From UBA4416 sp035439445 (GTDB lineage: Bacteria; Bacteroidota; Bacteroidia; B-17B0; Aurantibacillaceae), in assembly GCA_035439445.1 (NCBI GenBank), contig DAORKG010000014.1, forward strand, positions 1 through 64,000: a stretch of DNA of 64,000 nucleotides, given 5' to 3'. The notes beneath the pieces were generated by a model that saw only the letters and a list, made by a program, of their open reading frames with translations, did not search any database and was not told where the DNA came from. Positions 6,463 through 14,680 of this stretch are shown one piece after another. Numbering within the stretch: position 1 is the first letter of the stretch; each line of letters begins with the position of its first letter. Both the position numbers and the translations under genes were made by a program.

Positions 6463-6921
6463 TTACTTAAATTTCCTGTTCATTTCTCTATTTAAGTCCT
6501 TAGTTTTTAAATCTTCGCGTTTGTCGTATAATTTTTTACCCTTTGCCACAGCAATTTCTATTTTGGCATAACCACTGTCGGATGTAAATAAAAGAGTGGG
6601 GATAATAGTTAAGCCTTTATCCATCATCTTTTTTTGGAGCTTAATCAACTCTTGGCGATTGAGTAATAATTTGCGCTCTCTGGTTGGTTCGTGGTTATAT
6701 AAGTTGCCCTCTGTATAAATACTGATATTTAAGTTTTTGATAAATAATTCACCATTTCTAAAGTAGCAAAAACTATCCACCAAAGAGGCTTTACCTTCTC
6801 TTATTGCTTTAATTTCGGTGCCAACTAACACTATGCCTGCAGTAAACTTCTCAATAAAACTATAGTCAAAACTGGCTCTACGGTTTTTGATTGAAATTTT
6901 TTGCTGTATATTCGGTTTCAA
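6463..6921 (-). CDS. smpB: SsrA-binding protein SmpB
   Basis: Binds tmRNA and delivers it to stalled ribosomes for trans-translation. The 152-residue length and the motifs KNRRASFDY, GIVLVGTEIKAIREGKASLVDSF, YTEGNLYNHEPTRERKLLL and the basic C-terminal tail KKLYDKREDLKTKDLNREM are all family hallmarks. The tail that enters the decoding centre is complete. The start codon reads TTG (revcomp of CAA at 6919-6921); no in-frame ATG exists before the conserved core, so a TTG start is required. No tmRNA gene (ssrA) is visible in the window. Confidence 0.95.
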   Translation of the reverse strand: MKPNIQQKISIKNRRASFDYSFIEKFTAGIVLVGTEIKAIREGKASLVDSFCYFRNGELFIKNLNISIYTEGNLYNHEPTRERKLLLNRQELIKLQKKMMDKGLTIIPTLLFTSDSGYAKIEIAVAKGKKLYDKREDLKTKDLNREMNRKFK

Positions 6922-6970
6922 TTATATATTTTTATTTTAACATCCGCAAAGATACACAATTACTTTCTCA

Positions 6971-7459
6971 ATGATACAAATAACTGTAGCACAACAAAAA
7001 GATTTAGAAACTATTACAAAATTAGCTAAAGTTATTTGGAACGACCATTATGTTCCATTTATCGGACAAAAACAAGTAGATTATATGCTGGCTAAGATAT
7101 ATAATCATCAAAGTTTGTTAGAACAACTAATCATAAAACATCATGTGTTTTATTTAATTAAAAATAATGATGATGTGGTAGGATTTTTATCTGTAAGCTC
7201 AGAAAATAATAAAGATTATTTCCTACATAAATTTTACATAGATCAGAAAAAATCTAATTCAGGTATTGGTACAAAAGTCCTTGAATTATTAATTAAAACT
7301 ATTAATCCTAAATCATTGACACTCACTGTGAATAGACAAAATTTTAAATCCATCAATTTTTATTTTAAAAATGGGTTTAAAATTGATAGAGTTGAAGATT
7401 TTGATATTGGCGATGGTTATGAAATGAATGATTTTGTAATGGTAAAAAACATCCAATAG
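6971..7459 (+). CDS. GNAT family N-acetyltransferase
   Basis: A 162-residue single-domain acetyltransferase, cytoplasmic. The GNAT order is clear: N-terminal strand IQITVAQQKDLETITKLA, a strand VVGFLSVSSENNKDYFLHKFYI, the acetyl-CoA loop KKSNSGIGTKVLELLI (QxxGxG/A-like), then LTVNRQNFKSINFYFKNGFK, which is the classic N-x-x-x-x-x-F-Y-x-x-x-G-F ending. The region FIGQKQVDYMLAKIYN resembles ribosomal-protein or spermidine type GNATs, but the substrate is unknown. It is divergent from smpB; the 49 bases between them must hold both promoters. Confidence 0.9.
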   Translation: MIQITVAQQKDLETITKLAKVIWNDHYVPFIGQKQVDYMLAKIYNHQSLLEQLIIKHHVFYLIKNNDDVVGFLSVSSENNKDYFLHKFYIDQKKSNSGIGTKVLELLIKTINPKSLTLTVNRQNFKSINFYFKNGFKIDRVEDFDIGDGYEMNDFVMVKNIQ

Positions 7460-7465
7460 TTTTTA

Positions 7466-7617
7466 TATATTTGTAAAGCCAATAATTTAGAAGAAGAATT
7501 CTTTTAAATCAGTTGAATACAGATTGATTGGTTTATTAACCTTCCACTCTTTATATCTCTTGAAAAAGAGTTAAAACTTGCTACAAAAATCTATAACTTT
7601 AAATTTTTAAATACACT
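7466..7617 (+). promoter_or_regulatory. Candidate promoter and long leader of the DUF4290-murA run
   Basis: TATATTTG at 7466-7473 fits the Bacteroidota -7 box TAnnTTTG. No convincing -33 TTTG lies at the expected distance. The remaining 140 bases before the ATG at 7618 contain an AAGAATTCTT palindrome (7494-7503) and a weak hairpin ACTCTTT/AAAGAGT (7546-7571). Confidence 0.3.
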
Positions 7618-8292
7618 ATGGAATATAACACACAACTGCCTAAATTAGAAATACCAGAATATGGAAGAAATATTCAGGTAATGATTGAGCATTGCGTTAA
7701 AATTGAAGACCGAGAAGAGAGAAATAAATGCGCTCGTGCTATTATTCAAATTATGGGGCAGTTAAATCCTCATTTAAGGGATATATCAGATTTTACACAT
7801 AAGCTTTGGGATCATTTATTTGTTATTTCAAAATTTCAGCTAGATGTAGATTCTCCATACCCTCGTCCTAGTGCTGAAACTTTTGCTACTAAACCCAAAA
7901 GCGTTCCTTATCCTGCTACTAAAATGAAATACAAACATTATGGCAAAACCATTGAACGTATTATTGATGCTGCTAAAACCTACGATGAGGGACCAGAAAA
8001 AAAAGAGCTTACTCGATTAATTGCAAATCACTTAAAAAAATCATATGTCAACTGGAATAAAGATTCGGTAACTGATGATGTGATATTTAAACAATTTAAG
8101 GAGATGACCAATAATGAGTTGGTTATTGATGAAACCTCAGCACTTACTCATGCCAATGAGTTGAGAAATAAAAATCACAATAACCAAACGCCAATTAACT
8201 TAAACACAGGTGGAGGAAATAACAAAAACCGCCACAAGAAAAATAAAAACAAATTTAAACACAGAAACAATAATAACCGACCAACATCCTAA
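7618..8292 (+). CDS. DUF4290 domain-containing protein
   Basis: A 224-residue cytoplasmic protein found in Bacteroidota, typically directly upstream of murA, as here (stop and murA start are 3 bases apart). Residues 1-175 form the helical DUF4290 domain: YNTQLPKLEIPEYGRNIQ, the segment RNKCARAIIQIMGQLNPHLRD, and DFTHKLWDHLFVISKF. The C-terminal 45 residues are low complexity, rich in Asn, Lys and His (NTGGGNNKNRHKKNKNKFKH), typical of a disordered basic tail that could bind nucleic acid or the membrane surface. Function is not established; the tight linkage with murA suggests a link to cell-wall synthesis. Confidence 0.9.
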   Translation: MEYNTQLPKLEIPEYGRNIQVMIEHCVKIEDREERNKCARAIIQIMGQLNPHLRDISDFTHKLWDHLFVISKFQLDVDSPYPRPSAETFATKPKSVPYPATKMKYKHYGKTIERIIDAAKTYDEGPEKKELTRLIANHLKKSYVNWNKDSVTDDVIFKQFKEMTNNELVIDETSALTHANELRNKNHNNQTPINLNTGGGNNKNRHKKNKNKFKHRNNNNRPTS

Positions 8293-8295
8293 TTT

Positions 8296-9603
8296 ATGGC
8301 TATTTTTGAAGTTACAGGAGGCAAACAATTAAAAGGAGATATTATTCCGCAAGGCGCAAAAAATGAAGCACTACAGATTGTATGTGCTGTTTTACTAACT
8401 CCCGAAAAAGTAACTATTAGTAATATTCCTGATATTGTAGATATCAATAAGTTAATTGATTTATTAAGAGATTTAGGAGTAAAGGTCGAAAAAACAGGTC
8501 ATGAAGAATATACATTTCAGGCCGATGAAATTAAAGTTGATTATCTAGTATCCGAAGAATTTAAAAAGAAAGGTGGTGGCTTACGCGGTTCTACCATGAT
8601 TATTGGGCCTATGTTAGCTCGCTTTGGCGTGGCTTATATGCCAAAACCGGGTGGAGATAAAATTGGTCGTCGCCGTATGGATACACACTTTATTGGTTTC
8701 GAAAATTTAGGAGCCAAGTTTGAGTATGATAGCGATAACGAAAACTTTAAGGTAAGTGCGAAAAAATTAAAAGGTACTTATATGTTGTTAGATGAAGCTT
8801 CTGTTACAGGTACAGCAAATATTGTAATGGCAGCTGTTTTAGCAGAAGGAATCACCACTATTTATAATGCGGCCTGCGAACCATACTTACAGCAATTATG
8901 TAAGATGTTGAATGCTATGGGAGCTAAAATTTCTGGCGTTGGTTCAAATTTACTAACCATTGAAGGTGTAACTTCCTTAAAAGGTACCAAACATCGTATT
9001 TTACCTGATATGATTGAGATTGGTTCTTTTATCGGTATGGCTGCTATGACTCAATCTGAAATTACCATTAAAGATGTGTCTTACGATAATTTAGGTTGCA
9101 TACCTAAAGTATTTTCCCGTTTAGGTATTCAAATGGAGCGCAGAGGAGATGATATATACATTCCTTCTCAAGAACATTATGAGATAGATACATTTATAGA
9201 TGGTTCTATGTTGACCGTAGCTGATGCTATTTGGCCGGGATTTACACCTGACTTGTTAAGTATTATATTGGTTACTGCAACTCAAGCACGAGGTAATATT
9301 TTAGTACATCAAAAAATGTTTGAAAGCCGCTTGTTTTTTGTGGACAAATTGATTGATATGGGAGCTCAAATAATTTTATGCGACCCACATCGAGCAACTG
9401 TTATGGGACTTGACAGAAAAGTGCAGTTACGAGCTATTCAAATGGCATCGCCGGATATCAGAGCTGGTGTAGCTTTATTGATAGCTGCCATGAGCGCCAA
9501 AGGCAAGAGTACAATTTTCAATATCAACCAAATTGACAGAGGTTACCAAAATATCGATGGCCGTTTAAACGCTATAGGTGCAGAGATTATTAGAAAACAA
9601 TAA
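8296..9603 (+). CDS. murA: UDP-N-acetylglucosamine 1-carboxyvinyltransferase
   Basis: Transfers enolpyruvate from PEP to UDP-GlcNAc, the first committed step of peptidoglycan synthesis, in the cytoplasm. 435 residues, full length. Substrate-binding Lys22-Asn23 (GAKNEA) is present, as are LRGSTMIIGPMLARFG and the C-terminal DIRAGVALLIAAM. The flexible catalytic loop reads KPGGDKIGRRRMDTHF, with Asp121 (codon GAT at 8656-8658) where most bacterial MurA proteins have the PEP- and fosfomycin-reactive Cys. Asp at this position is known from Mycobacterium and Chlamydia and gives intrinsic fosfomycin insensitivity. Nothing else suggests inactivity. Gene spacing is 3 bases to both neighbours. Confidence 0.96.
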   Translation: MAIFEVTGGKQLKGDIIPQGAKNEALQIVCAVLLTPEKVTISNIPDIVDINKLIDLLRDLGVKVEKTGHEEYTFQADEIKVDYLVSEEFKKKGGGLRGSTMIIGPMLARFGVAYMPKPGGDKIGRRRMDTHFIGFENLGAKFEYDSDNENFKVSAKKLKGTYMLLDEASVTGTANIVMAAVLAEGITTIYNAACEPYLQQLCKMLNAMGAKISGVGSNLLTIEGVTSLKGTKHRILPDMIEIGSFIGMAAMTQSEITIKDVSYDNLGCIPKVFSRLGIQMERRGDDIYIPSQEHYEIDTFIDGSMLTVADAIWPGFTPDLLSIILVTATQARGNILVHQKMFESRLFFVDKLIDMGAQIILCDPHRATVMGLDRKVQLRAIQMASPDIRAGVALLIAAMSAKGKSTIFNINQIDRGYQNIDGRLNAIGAEIIRKQ

Positions 9604-9606
9604 CAA

Positions 9607-10203
9607 ATGAAAATTAATTATTTAATATTTGGATTTTGTATTTGTACATTGCTTTCTGCATGTAAATCAAAAAAAGAAACGACCAATACTTCTGTTACTA
9701 AATCTGAAACCACACAATCAGGTACTGAAACTCCTGGTGTTAAAATAGATATTGTTGAGGGAATAAATTTAGGTAACAAAGCACCTGAAATTATGATGCC
9801 TTCTCCCAAGGGTAATGTCATTACACTATCTTCATTAAAAGGAAAACTAGTATTGATAGATTTTTGGGCAAGCTGGTGTGGACCATGTAGAGCAGAGAAT
9901 CCCACTGTTGTTTCTGCTTATAATAAATATCATGAACAAAAATTTAAAAATGGGAATGGTTTTGAAATTTTAAGTGTATCACTTGATCAAAATGAGTTAG
10001 CATGGGCAAAAGCTATAGAGAAAGATCAATTAGTATGGCCCTATCATGTGAGTGATTTGCAAGGTTGGAGTAATGCAGCAGCTTTAAGATATGGTGTGAA
10101 CAGTATTCCAACTAATGTTTTAGTAAATGGAGAGGGGATAATAATTGCAAAAAATCTACGAGGAGAGGCACTTGAAAAAGCAATTTCTTCTCAATTAAAG
10201 TGA
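9607..10203 (+). CDS. TlpA-like thioredoxin-fold lipoprotein
   Basis: A 198-residue periplasmic, lipid-anchored thioredoxin of the TlpA/ResA type. Lipobox LLSAC with Cys19 followed by KSKKETT, then a Thr/Ser-rich linker to about residue 45. The thioredoxin domain has IDFWASWCGPCRAENP with redox Cys91 and Cys94 and the cis-proline loop SIPTNVLVN. Expected to reduce or exchange disulfides in exported proteins. Starts 3 bases after murA. The next three genes carry thioredoxin-like domains that lack the cysteine pair, so this is the only redox-competent member of the block. Confidence 0.92.
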   Translation: MKINYLIFGFCICTLLSACKSKKETTNTSVTKSETTQSGTETPGVKIDIVEGINLGNKAPEIMMPSPKGNVITLSSLKGKLVLIDFWASWCGPCRAENPTVVSAYNKYHEQKFKNGNGFEILSVSLDQNELAWAKAIEKDQLVWPYHVSDLQGWSNAAALRYGVNSIPTNVLVNGEGIIIAKNLRGEALEKAISSQLK

Positions 10204-10220
10204 TATTAAAATATACGAAC

Positions 10221-11489
10221 ATGAAAAATATATTTAATGTTATCAAAAATAAGTTTTCTTTGATGATAGCATTGTGTTTTTTAGTTGGTTCAGCCTTAGC
10301 ACAGGATGCTTCTTCCTTGAATGTAGGAGATATAGCTCCCAGTTTGGTATTAAATTCTAATAACAATTCCATTCAAAGCTTTTCATTTCCTTATCAAAAC
10401 CGAATTACATTATTGTTTTTCTGGTCATCTTCTGTAGCTAAGTCTAAAGAAAATATTTACAAATACAAGAGAATTTATACAAAGTATGCCGATGTTGGTT
10501 ATAAAACAGCAGAAGGATTTAATATGATTTCTGTTGCAATGCAAAGCGATAAAAATGCTTGGATGCGAGATTTAGAAAAGTACAATTTAGCAGAGATTAA
10601 TAATTGTATTTCTTTAAGAGGGTATAGTGATATGTTTATTAAAAACTACAAAATATCATCTACACCAAGTAGTTTTTTGATTGACGAAACAGGCAAAATC
10701 GTTGCAGTTAACCCTTCTATTAAAACAATCATTGAGTATTTAGATTCTAAAAGAAACGTAGAACTTAATACGGATGTTCAAACAAAAATTTCCGGAAAAA
10801 TCATGTTTGGAAATAAAACACTGCAAGCTTTGTCAGGAGAAATGCTATATTTTATTAAGGGGCAAGATACACTAAAATCAATGGTAATTGGAGAAAAAGG
10901 TGACTTTTTTATTGATAATTTAATTACTCAGGAAAACTTAAAAGTATTAATTAAATCAACCAATAAAATTCAGGATGATCAAACTATATATATTACTTCC
11001 GAAAACGGTGAAATAGTTTCTGATTTTTTTATAACCGACAGTGGATTTGAAAATACAATTTTGGATGCAGAGATGGCTTATTTAAAATCATCTTCAGACA
11101 ATCAGTCTTCTGTTATAAGTGATAAAAGTTTGAAAGACCTTTATACCAACGAACAGATATTTTTATCAAAAGAAACTGTACTTTCTGCAGACGCAAAAAA
11201 TAAATTAAGTAAGATTGTTATCAAGTTAAAAGAAAATCCTAAGACAAAATTGGAAATTATTTCTCATACAAATGCCATTGGAGATGCGAAAAATAATTTA
11301 ACTCTTACCGTCAAGCAGTCAAATGCAGTAGTAAATTTTTTAATATCTAAAGAGATTGATAAAAGTCGATTAAAGCCAATTGGTAAAGGAGAGCTAGAAA
11401 TTTTAAATAAATGTAAAGACGGAGTAAAATGTTCAGACTCTGAACAAAAAGAAAATTGTAGAACAGAATTTAAGTTTTTTCCATTATAG
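10221..11489 (+). CDS. Cysteine-less thioredoxin-like / OmpA-domain fusion, paralogue 1
   Basis: A 422-residue exported protein; the ATG at 10221 is preferred over an upstream GTG at 10200 because it starts a proper signal peptide (MKNIFNVIKNKFSLM...GSALAQ). Residues 30-190 follow a TlpA-like fold, but the active-site motif is FWSSSVAKS where TlpA has FWASWCGPC; the cis-Pro loop SSTPSSFLID is kept. Residues 195-300 form a beta-rich middle domain (SGKIMFGNKTLQALSGE). Residues 305-422 are an OmpA-type C-terminal domain (LEIISHTNAIGD..., IGKGELEI, CRTEFKFF). The two diaminopimelate-binding positions are changed: Asp to Asn in SHTNAIG and Arg to Gln in TVKQSNAV. Thus neither redox nor wall binding looks canonical. 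First of three tandem paralogues. Confidence 0.85.
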   Translation: MKNIFNVIKNKFSLMIALCFLVGSALAQDASSLNVGDIAPSLVLNSNNNSIQSFSFPYQNRITLLFFWSSSVAKSKENIYKYKRIYTKYADVGYKTAEGFNMISVAMQSDKNAWMRDLEKYNLAEINNCISLRGYSDMFIKNYKISSTPSSFLIDETGKIVAVNPSIKTIIEYLDSKRNVELNTDVQTKISGKIMFGNKTLQALSGEMLYFIKGQDTLKSMVIGEKGDFFIDNLITQENLKVLIKSTNKIQDDQTIYITSENGEIVSDFFITDSGFENTILDAEMAYLKSSSDNQSSVISDKSLKDLYTNEQIFLSKETVLSADAKNKLSKIVIKLKENPKTKLEIISHTNAIGDAKNNLTLTVKQSNAVVNFLISKEIDKSRLKPIGKGELEILNKCKDGVKCSDSEQKENCRTEFKFFPL

Positions 11490-11501
11490 AAATTGTAGAT
11501 T

Positions 11502-12716
11502 ATGAAATATATTTTGATTTTTAATTTTTTAGTTTTTTTTAGCCTTTCATCGATTGCACAAAATTCGTATCCTAATCCTTTGCCATTTAAGCAAATTGAA
11601 TATTTAAACGCCGCAAAAGTGAAGTCAAATTACGATTGTTCTAAATCAGAAAAAAAAGCATTTTTATTTTTTGATATGGTAAGCGAACCTTTAGCAGAAG
11701 TAATGTTTAATGGCGCTAATTTTGTATTTAATGAGAGGAAATTAACGGTTTTTCCTGTTTATTTTACAGGGCAGTTAACTAAAAAAACAAGCGATGATAT
11801 GAATTCAAAAATTCCTATTCAATTATATCGCTCCCCTGAGATGTCGATATTTAAAGAATTTGGAATAACAGAAAAAGATTTACCACTTATTGTAGTTTAT
11901 AATGAAAAAAACGAATTATGTGGTTTTTCAAAAACAGTTGAAGGGATTTCTGATATAGATTGTGGATTAGAATTAACCAGTATAAAAGTATTGAGGTTGA
12001 AAATTATGGTTGAGGGAAAAAATAAAGATCTTTCTCCGTATGCTGATAAAGAAGTTTTTGTACTAGGAGGTAAAAATAATGATACTATTGCTCGTTTAAC
12101 AACAAATAAATATGGTGATTTTAATACTGAAATTCCGGATTTAACTCAGGATTATTTAATTACTGTAAACGAAAAAAACAAGAGTATTAATTTTGTTGTT
12201 TTAGGTACTCAATCAGGAAAGGTATTAGGTAAGTTTAAATCAACCGATAAAGGTTTTGAATACCGAATTTTACAAACCGAATTAGTAACATTACCTGATA
12301 TTAAGATAGAGGAAGACGTTGAAATGAAAATTTCAAGTTTTAAGCAAAAAGAACTCAATAATTTCATTATTACAGAAACATTGTATTATGAATTAGGAGA
12401 AAGTTCTCTAAGCGCAAGTTCTAAACAATTGATTGAAAAAATAAAAAAAGTATTAGATTCGTATCCTGATTATAAATTAAAAGTAATTTCTCATACAGAT
12501 TCTCAGGGAGATGATGAAAGTAACCTGAGTCTTTCCATCAAAAGAGCTCAAACAGCGATAGATTATTTTAACAGTTTAGGAATCGGGATGGATAGGCTGA
12601 GTGCAGAAGGAAAAGGGGAGCAGGAAATTAGAAACAGATGTAAAAATGGAGTTGATTGTTCTGATAAAGAACATGAATACAATAGAAGAACAGAATTTAA
12701 ATTTACTAAAAAATGA
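11502..12716 (+). CDS. Cysteine-less thioredoxin-like / OmpA-domain fusion, paralogue 2
   Basis: A 404-residue exported protein with signal peptide MKYILIFNFLVFFSLSSIAQ. The N-terminal part is the most diverged of the three: FLFFDMVSEPLAEVMFN and ITEKDLPLIVVYNEKNE keep the strand and cis-Pro pattern of a thioredoxin fold, but there is no CxxC. A beta-rich middle domain (about 165-265) follows. The OmpA domain (about 287-404) is intact: SHTDSQGDDESNLSLSIKRA has the diaminopimelate-binding Asp and Arg at the usual 15-residue spacing, then GKGEQEIRNRC and NRRTEFKF. Expected to sit in the periplasm attached to peptidoglycan. Its stop codon overlaps the next start (ATGA), implying translational coupling. 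Confidence 0.85.
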   Translation: MKYILIFNFLVFFSLSSIAQNSYPNPLPFKQIEYLNAAKVKSNYDCSKSEKKAFLFFDMVSEPLAEVMFNGANFVFNERKLTVFPVYFTGQLTKKTSDDMNSKIPIQLYRSPEMSIFKEFGITEKDLPLIVVYNEKNELCGFSKTVEGISDIDCGLELTSIKVLRLKIMVEGKNKDLSPYADKEVFVLGGKNNDTIARLTTNKYGDFNTEIPDLTQDYLITVNEKNKSINFVVLGTQSGKVLGKFKSTDKGFEYRILQTELVTLPDIKIEEDVEMKISSFKQKELNNFIITETLYYELGESSLSASSKQLIEKIKKVLDSYPDYKLKVISHTDSQGDDESNLSLSIKRAQTAIDYFNSLGIGMDRLSAEGKGEQEIRNRCKNGVDCSDKEHEYNRRTEFKFTKK

Positions 12717-14017
12717 AGCATTTAATTTTATGTATTGCTCTGTTCCTTGGTTTTTATATTAAAGCCCAAAAGTCTGATAAACTAAGGGTAGGAGAGAAAA
12801 TCCCTTTTTCGAGAATTGTCCTTTTAAACCAAGAAAAAAAGCCTACCAACATCGACCTGCCTAACGGTAAAAACACAACTGATAGATTTGTATTAGTATA
12901 TTTTTACTCTGCTGAAAAGTCGGTTAAAGAATTAATAGCATTTAATAACGATGTTGAGCGTATTTTAAATAAATACCAAAATAATTCTTGCAAAGGTGCT
13001 AGTGATATTGAATATGTGACAATTTGTTTGGAGAAAGATTTTTCTAAATGGCAGTCACTATTAACTGAAACAAACTATAACAAATCAAAGTTTACTGGAA
13101 AAAAAACAAATTATTTAGCAGAAGATGGTTTAAGAGATAAAACAGTATCTGCTTTTAAAGTATCTAAAACACCAAGTCTTTTCTTGGTTAATCCAAAGGG
13201 TAGATTGTATTTAGAAACTGACAGTTTTGAAGTATTGGAAAAAACTTTTCAAAATATCTGCAAGGTAAATGCAGCATACTCAACAGCTGACATTTCAGGT
13301 AAGTTACTAATTGGCGATAAAAGTAAAACACCTTTAACCCAACATGAGGTGTATTTAGTAAAAGGTAACACTGACACTATTAAAAAAACATCCACCGATG
13401 GTTATGGCGATTTTGTATTCAAGCAAATAGATACTACTCAAAATTTAAGTATACGAATTGAACAAAATGCAAAAACAAAGGGTGGTCCAAAAGTTTATTT
13501 GGCAAAACAAAATGGAGAAATTGTTTCAGAATTTAAGAAAAATGCTTTAGGTAATTTTGAGTACAAATTATTGGCGGTTGATGTTGAAAAATTGAGTGCT
13601 ATTGAGGAAGATGACGATATCACCATGAAGTACAAGAAATTTAATGCTACAACAAAAAAAGACCTAACGGTAACTGAAAATATCTATTATGAACTCGCTA
13701 AATATAATATTGTCACCGAAAGCGAAATTGTTTTGGATAAAGTGATTGTTATTTTAAAAGCGTCTCCAAATGTAAAACTCGAAGTTATTTCTCACACGGA
13801 TTCTCAGGGAGATGATGCCAGTAATTTAAAACTTTCTGAAAACAGATCTAATGCCGTAATTGATTATTTAGTAAGCAAAGGTATAGAAAGGTCCAGACTA
13901 AAAGCCATTGGAAAGGGAGAATTGGAAATTAGGAACAGATGTGCCAATGGGGTGTCTTGTTCTGACAAAGAGCAGGAATATAACCGAAGAACCGAGTTTA
14001 AGTTCATTAAAAACTGA
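12713..14017 (+). CDS. Cysteine-less thioredoxin-like / OmpA-domain fusion, paralogue 3
   Basis: A 434-residue exported protein with signal peptide MKHLILCIALFLGFYIKAQ. Residues 20-190 are thioredoxin-like: LRVGEKIPFSRIVLLNQ, FVLVYFYSAEKSVKEL in place of the CxxC region, and SKTPSLFLVNPKG as cis-Pro loop. Middle beta domain about 195-300 (SGKLLIGDKSKTPLT, DGYGDFVFKQI). OmpA domain about 317-434 with SHTDSQGDDASNLKLSENRS (both wall-binding Asp and Arg kept), AIGKGELEIRNRC and NRRTEFKF. A paired-Cys loop (CANGVSCSD) is shared with the other two copies (CKDGVKCSD, CKNGVDCSD). Overlaps the preceding gene by 4 bases. Function unknown; a structural or chaperone-like scaffold is more likely than redox catalysis. 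Confidence 0.85.
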   Translation: MKHLILCIALFLGFYIKAQKSDKLRVGEKIPFSRIVLLNQEKKPTNIDLPNGKNTTDRFVLVYFYSAEKSVKELIAFNNDVERILNKYQNNSCKGASDIEYVTICLEKDFSKWQSLLTETNYNKSKFTGKKTNYLAEDGLRDKTVSAFKVSKTPSLFLVNPKGRLYLETDSFEVLEKTFQNICKVNAAYSTADISGKLLIGDKSKTPLTQHEVYLVKGNTDTIKKTSTDGYGDFVFKQIDTTQNLSIRIEQNAKTKGGPKVYLAKQNGEIVSEFKKNALGNFEYKLLAVDVEKLSAIEEDDDITMKYKKFNATTKKDLTVTENIYYELAKYNIVTESEIVLDKVIVILKASPNVKLEVISHTDSQGDDASNLKLSENRSNAVIDYLVSKGIERSRLKAIGKGELEIRNRCANGVSCSDKEQEYNRRTEFKFIKN

Positions 14018-14059
14018 CAAATTTTCGGTTTTTTGTAACTGGCAAGCATATTGATTGGC

Positions 14060-14067
14060 TACATTTG
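14060..14067 (+). promoter_or_regulatory. Candidate -7 box of grpE-dnaJ
   Basis: TACATTTG matches TAnnTTTG and lies 14 bases before the grpE ATG at 14082, inside the only gap larger than 20 bases of the run 7618-15829. TTTG at 14032-14035 is a possible -33 element, though the spacing (24) is a little long. It suggests the chaperone genes have their own promoter. Confidence 0.4.
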
Positions 14068-14081
14068 CCAAAATTTTTACT

Positions 14082-14669
14082 ATGGAACAGAACGAGAAAG
14101 AACAATTAAATCAAACGGAAGAGAATATTGTGTCAAATAACGACCAAAAAGTTGAAGAAAATACATCGGAAGTTAGTACAGAAGTAGCTCCAGAGAACAA
14201 TAATGAAAATACAACATCTTCAGAGTCTGTTAATTATGAAGCAAAAATAGCCGAATTAAACGATAAATATTTACGTCTATATTCTGAATTTGATAATTAT
14301 CGCAAACGTACTATTAAAGAAAAAGCTGATATCATCAGAACAGCAGGAGAAGATGTGTTTAAGGCTATTATCCCAACAATAGACGATTTTGAGAGAGCAA
14401 TCAAAGCTAATGAAAATGTAACCGAACTTGAACCTATAAAAGAGGGGGTTGCGTTAATTTACCATAAATTAAAACTGGCTTGTACTCAAAAAGGTTTAGA
14501 GCCAATTGAAAGTATTGGTAAACCTTTTGATGTTGATGTTATGGAATCCATCACCAATATTCCTGCCCCATCAGAAGATATGAAAGGAAAAGTGATTGAT
14601 GAAGTAGAAAAAGGTTACAAATTAGGCGATAAGGTAATTCGCTTTGCGAAAGTGGTTGTTGGTAATTAA
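14082..14669 (+). CDS. grpE: Nucleotide exchange factor GrpE
   Basis: Releases ADP from DnaK in the Hsp70 cycle. 195 residues from the ATG at 14082; a longer TTG-started reading (14055) is rejected because MEQNEKEQ begins the usual acidic, disordered GrpE N-terminus and the -7 box would lie inside the longer form. Residues 1-55 are acidic and low complexity; 60-110 form the long coiled coil (AKIAELNDKYLRLYSEFDNYRKRT); the C-terminal beta domain shows GKPFDVDVMESITNIPAP and GYKLGDKVIRFAKVVVG. Followed by dnaJ after 11 bases; dnaK is not in the window. Confidence 0.96.
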   Translation: MEQNEKEQLNQTEENIVSNNDQKVEENTSEVSTEVAPENNNENTTSSESVNYEAKIAELNDKYLRLYSEFDNYRKRTIKEKADIIRTAGEDVFKAIIPTIDDFERAIKANENVTELEPIKEGVALIYHKLKLACTQKGLEPIESIGKPFDVDVMESITNIPAPSEDMKGKVIDEVEKGYKLGDKVIRFAKVVVGN

Positions 14670-14680
14670 TTATTTTTAAA

